The notes under the pieces were generated by a model, which saw nothing but the letters and a program-made list of their open reading frames with translations, searched no databases and was not told the origin of the DNA. Both the position numbers and the translations under genes were made by a program. Source: CG1-02-35-72 sp045046885 (GTDB lineage Bacteria; Bacteroidota; Bacteroidia; Flavobacteriales; Flavobacteriaceae). From it: a DNA stretch of 64,000 bases. Positions 62,349 to 64,000 of the stretch are shown here, one piece after another. The stretch is taken from NCBI GenBank assembly GCA_045046885.1, contig JASFYX010000029.1:1-64000 (forward strand). The letters are read 5' to 3'. Each line of letters starts with the position of its first letter. Position 1 is the stretch's first letter.

Positions 62349-62801
62349 ATGAAAATTAAAATAAATTGGGGTTGGGGTCTCGTCATAGCAATGGCACTTT
62401 TTATGGCATTTATTTTGCAATATGTGTATCGTGTATCTGTGTATGATAAATACGAGCATCATTTAGTTGCAGAAGACTATTATAAAGACGAACTCAACTA
62501 CCAAAAGGAAATTGATAGAGAAGAAAATGCCAATAAATTGATTGAAAATGTCAAGATACTTAAAACAAATGAGGGCTTGAAAATTATTTTTCCTAAAGAA
62601 TTTGAATTTGATAAAGTGAGCGGCGTGATAAAACTTTTACGACCCTCTAATTATAAATTAGATCTTAAAAAAGATTTAAAACTCAGTTCAAATACCTTTC
62701 TAATTTTAGATGATGAATTGGCTACAGGAAAGTATATAGTTTCTGTAAATTGGACGTATAACGAAAAAAAGTATCTTTATAAAACATCATTGTATTATTA
62801 A
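62349..62801 (+). CDS. ccoH: cbb3 oxidase assembly protein CcoH (FixH)
   Basis: A 150-residue FixH-like protein with an N-terminal helix (GWGLVIAMALFMAFILQYVY) and a periplasmic domain beginning VYDKYEHHLVAEDYYKDELNYQ, the conserved family segment. CcoH aids assembly of the CcoNOQP complex. It is located between ccoG and a TauE/SafE-like gene with gaps of three bases on both sides. Confidence 0.92.
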   Translation: MKIKINWGWGLVIAMALFMAFILQYVYRVSVYDKYEHHLVAEDYYKDELNYQKEIDREENANKLIENVKILKTNEGLKIIFPKEFEFDKVSGVIKLLRPSNYKLDLKKDLKLSSNTFLILDDELATGKYIVSVNWTYNEKKYLYKTSLYY

Positions 62802-62804
62802 ATA

Positions 62805-63572
62805 ATGCTTTACACAGCACTTGTTTTAGGTTTATTAGGAAGCTTCCATTGTTTAGGCATGTGTGGACCAATAGCTTTTGTTTTACCTTTAAATAGAGAT
62901 AATAAAATTAAGGCATTTTTACAAACATTTTTATACCATCTAGGCAGAATTATAAGTTATGCACTAATTGGCTTACTCTTCGGTCTATTAGGTAAGGGGC
63001 TTTATTTAAGTGGGTTACAACAAAATTTATCTATTGTAATTGGTGTTTTAATGATTCTTGTTGTTATGGTGCCAGCTTCATTTTTTAATAAATTTAACCT
63101 TACAAAACCTCTTTACTTTGCCGTTGGAAAAGTGAAATCTAATTTGGGTATTTATCTTAAAAAATCATCCTTAAAAGCCTTTTTTGTAATTGGTTTTTTA
63201 AATGGATTCTTACCTTGCGGATTGGTATATATGTCACTCTTTGCAGCTATTTCTACAGGGTCAAGTATTAACGGTGCATTGTATATGGCTTTATTCGGTT
63301 TAGGAACGGTTCCTATGATGACAGCTGCTTTGTTGTTTGGGAATTTTATAAAATTGTCAATCAGGAATAAAATTCAAAAAGCAATTCCTATCTTTGTAGT
63401 CATAATAGGATTACTATTTATTTTAAGGGGATTGGGGTTAGGGATTAAATATCTCTCACCACCCAATCATAAATTAAAAATACCCTCAAAACCAATGATA
63501 ATGAATGGTACTTCTAGTTTGTACGACTATAAAGTTATCTATGGAAAATCACAATCAAAAAATAACGGCTGA
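62805..63572 (+). CDS. TauE/SafE-family membrane protein of the cco cluster
   Basis: A 255-residue, about six-helix protein of the sulfite exporter TauE/SafE family, the subgroup placed beside cbb3 oxidase genes. The start has [21 protein letters not shown], with a cysteine pair in HCLGMC, and [14 protein letters not shown] repeats the theme in the second half. In this context copper or cysteine handling for oxidase assembly is more likely than sulfite export. Its 3' end overlaps the PPK2 gene by 32 bases. Confidence 0.87.
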   Translation: MLYTALVLGLLGSFHCLGMCGPIAFVLPLNRDNKIKAFLQTFLYHLGRIISYALIGLLFGLLGKGLYLSGLQQNLSIVIGVLMILVVMVPASFFNKFNLTKPLYFAVGKVKSNLGIYLKKSSLKAFFVIGFLNGFLPCGLVYMSLFAAISTGSSINGALYMALFGLGTVPMMTAALLFGNFIKLSIRNKIQKAIPIFVVIIGLLFILRGLGLGIKYLSPPNHKLKIPSKPMIMNGTSSLYDYKVIYGKSQSKNNG

Positions 63573-64000
63573 AGAATTTCAAGATATAATTTCAATTGAA
63601 CAATTGAGTCAATTATTGCAAAATAAAAATCTTGATACAAAAAAGGTTGACCAAACCTTAGATTACGAAAAAGATTTACACTTACTTCAAATAGAATTGG
63701 TTAAGCTCCAGCAATGGATTTTAAAAAATAAAAAACGCGTAGTCATTATTTTCGAAGGACGTGATGCCGCTGGAAAAGGAGGCAATATTCGCCGATTTAC
63801 AGAACATTTAAATCCCCGTTCGGTACGTCAAGTTGCGCTTAATAAGCCTACAGATATAGAAAGAGGACAATGGTATTTTAGACGCTATATAAAACACTTA
63901 CCAAACGAAGGGGAACTCTGTTTTTTTGATAGAAGTTGGTATAATCGTGCTGTTGTAGAGCCTGTTATGGGTTTTTGCAATGAACATCAATACAAGCAAT
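63541..64000 (+). CDS. Polyphosphate kinase 2 family protein (3' end beyond window)
   Basis: At least 153 residues, cut by the window end. The Walker A motif is [10 protein letters not shown] (72-81), followed by [17 protein letters not shown] and the lid/Walker B part [21 protein letters not shown], all characteristic of PPK2, which uses polyphosphate to make ATP or GTP from the diphosphate. The exact nucleotide specificity cannot be read from this part. It starts 32 bases inside the TauE/SafE gene, so the two are translationally linked. Confidence 0.92.
   Translation, partial: MENHNQKITAEEFQDIISIEQLSQLLQNKNLDTKKVDQTLDYEKDLHLLQIELVKLQQWILKNKKRVVIIFEGRDAAGKGGNIRRFTEHLNPRSVRQVALNKPTDIERGQWYFRRYIKHLPNEGELCFFDRSWYNRAVVEPVMGFCNEHQYKQ

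Overview
The window looks like a chromosomal segment of a marine-type flavobacterium (Bacteroidota, Flavobacteriaceae). The DNA is AT-rich. Start codons are preceded by A-rich leaders rather than Shine-Dalgarno sequences. Promoters carry the Bacteroidota -7 element TAnnTTTG, sometimes with a TTG-type -33 element. The gene content includes gliding genes (gldD, gldE, gldI), a TonB-dependent receptor with a carboxypeptidase-like N-terminal domain, a GalE-type threonine dehydrogenase and a fused ccoNO oxidase gene. No rRNA, tRNA, CRISPR array, phage or insertion sequence was recognised. Most of the window is core genome.

Layout. 0-7 kb: a GIY-YIG-like protein, dut with a polysaccharide flippase, rplU-rpmA, and two secreted M16 peptidase-family proteins (one active, one lacking the zinc motif). 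7-12 kb: an EamA transporter, then gldD-gldE-ssb-mutY on the minus strand, then HU and a 30-residue basic protein. 12-20.8 kb: rng, recX, tdh, the minus-strand set ftsX-DUF3098-uppP-truB, mce, and rbfA followed by a LolC/E-like permease. 20.8-33.7 kb: mtaB-hydrolase-rfbC-lytic transglycosylase, an ABM protein with a solute-binding lipoprotein, a mutL-rhomboid-rhomboid-EEP operon, a TPR protein with ribH, and recF with a DciA-like gene. 33.7-38.4 kb is the most accessory stretch: a 400-bp cluster of palindromes, a serine hydrolase, small membrane and secreted proteins, and an FAD oxidoreductase. 38.4-49.9 kb: ndk, phoD-like, DHH phosphoesterase-gldI-cyclophilin/FKBP, meaB, an ECF sigma/putative anti-sigma/secreted protein operon, a dipeptide epimerase, cysS-yidD and lgt. 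50-54.3 kb: a TonB receptor and ornithine aminotransferase. 54.3-64 kb: a Crp/Fnr regulator divergent from a complete cbb3 oxidase cluster (ccoI, ccoS, ccoNO, ccoQ, ccoP, ccoG, ccoH, a TauE/SafE-like protein), then a PPK2 gene cut by the window end.

How the genes work together. The right end is a self-contained microaerobic respiration module with its copper pump, assembly factors and a likely regulator; a Crp/Fnr-type palindrome sits at about -40 of the ccoG promoter. gldD, gldE and gldI belong to the gliding/type IX secretion network. mce and meaB both serve methylmalonyl-CoA metabolism. uppP, ftsX, the lytic transglycosylase, the flippase and the dipeptide epimerase serve the envelope and peptidoglycan recycling. 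I found no clearly new defence or mobile system. The best leads are the ccoG operator and its flanking inverted repeat, the -7 boxes touching start codons (rbfA, recX, DHH), the ECF module with its repeat-bearing secreted protein, the 30-residue basic protein, and the palindrome cluster at 33.7-34.0 kb.
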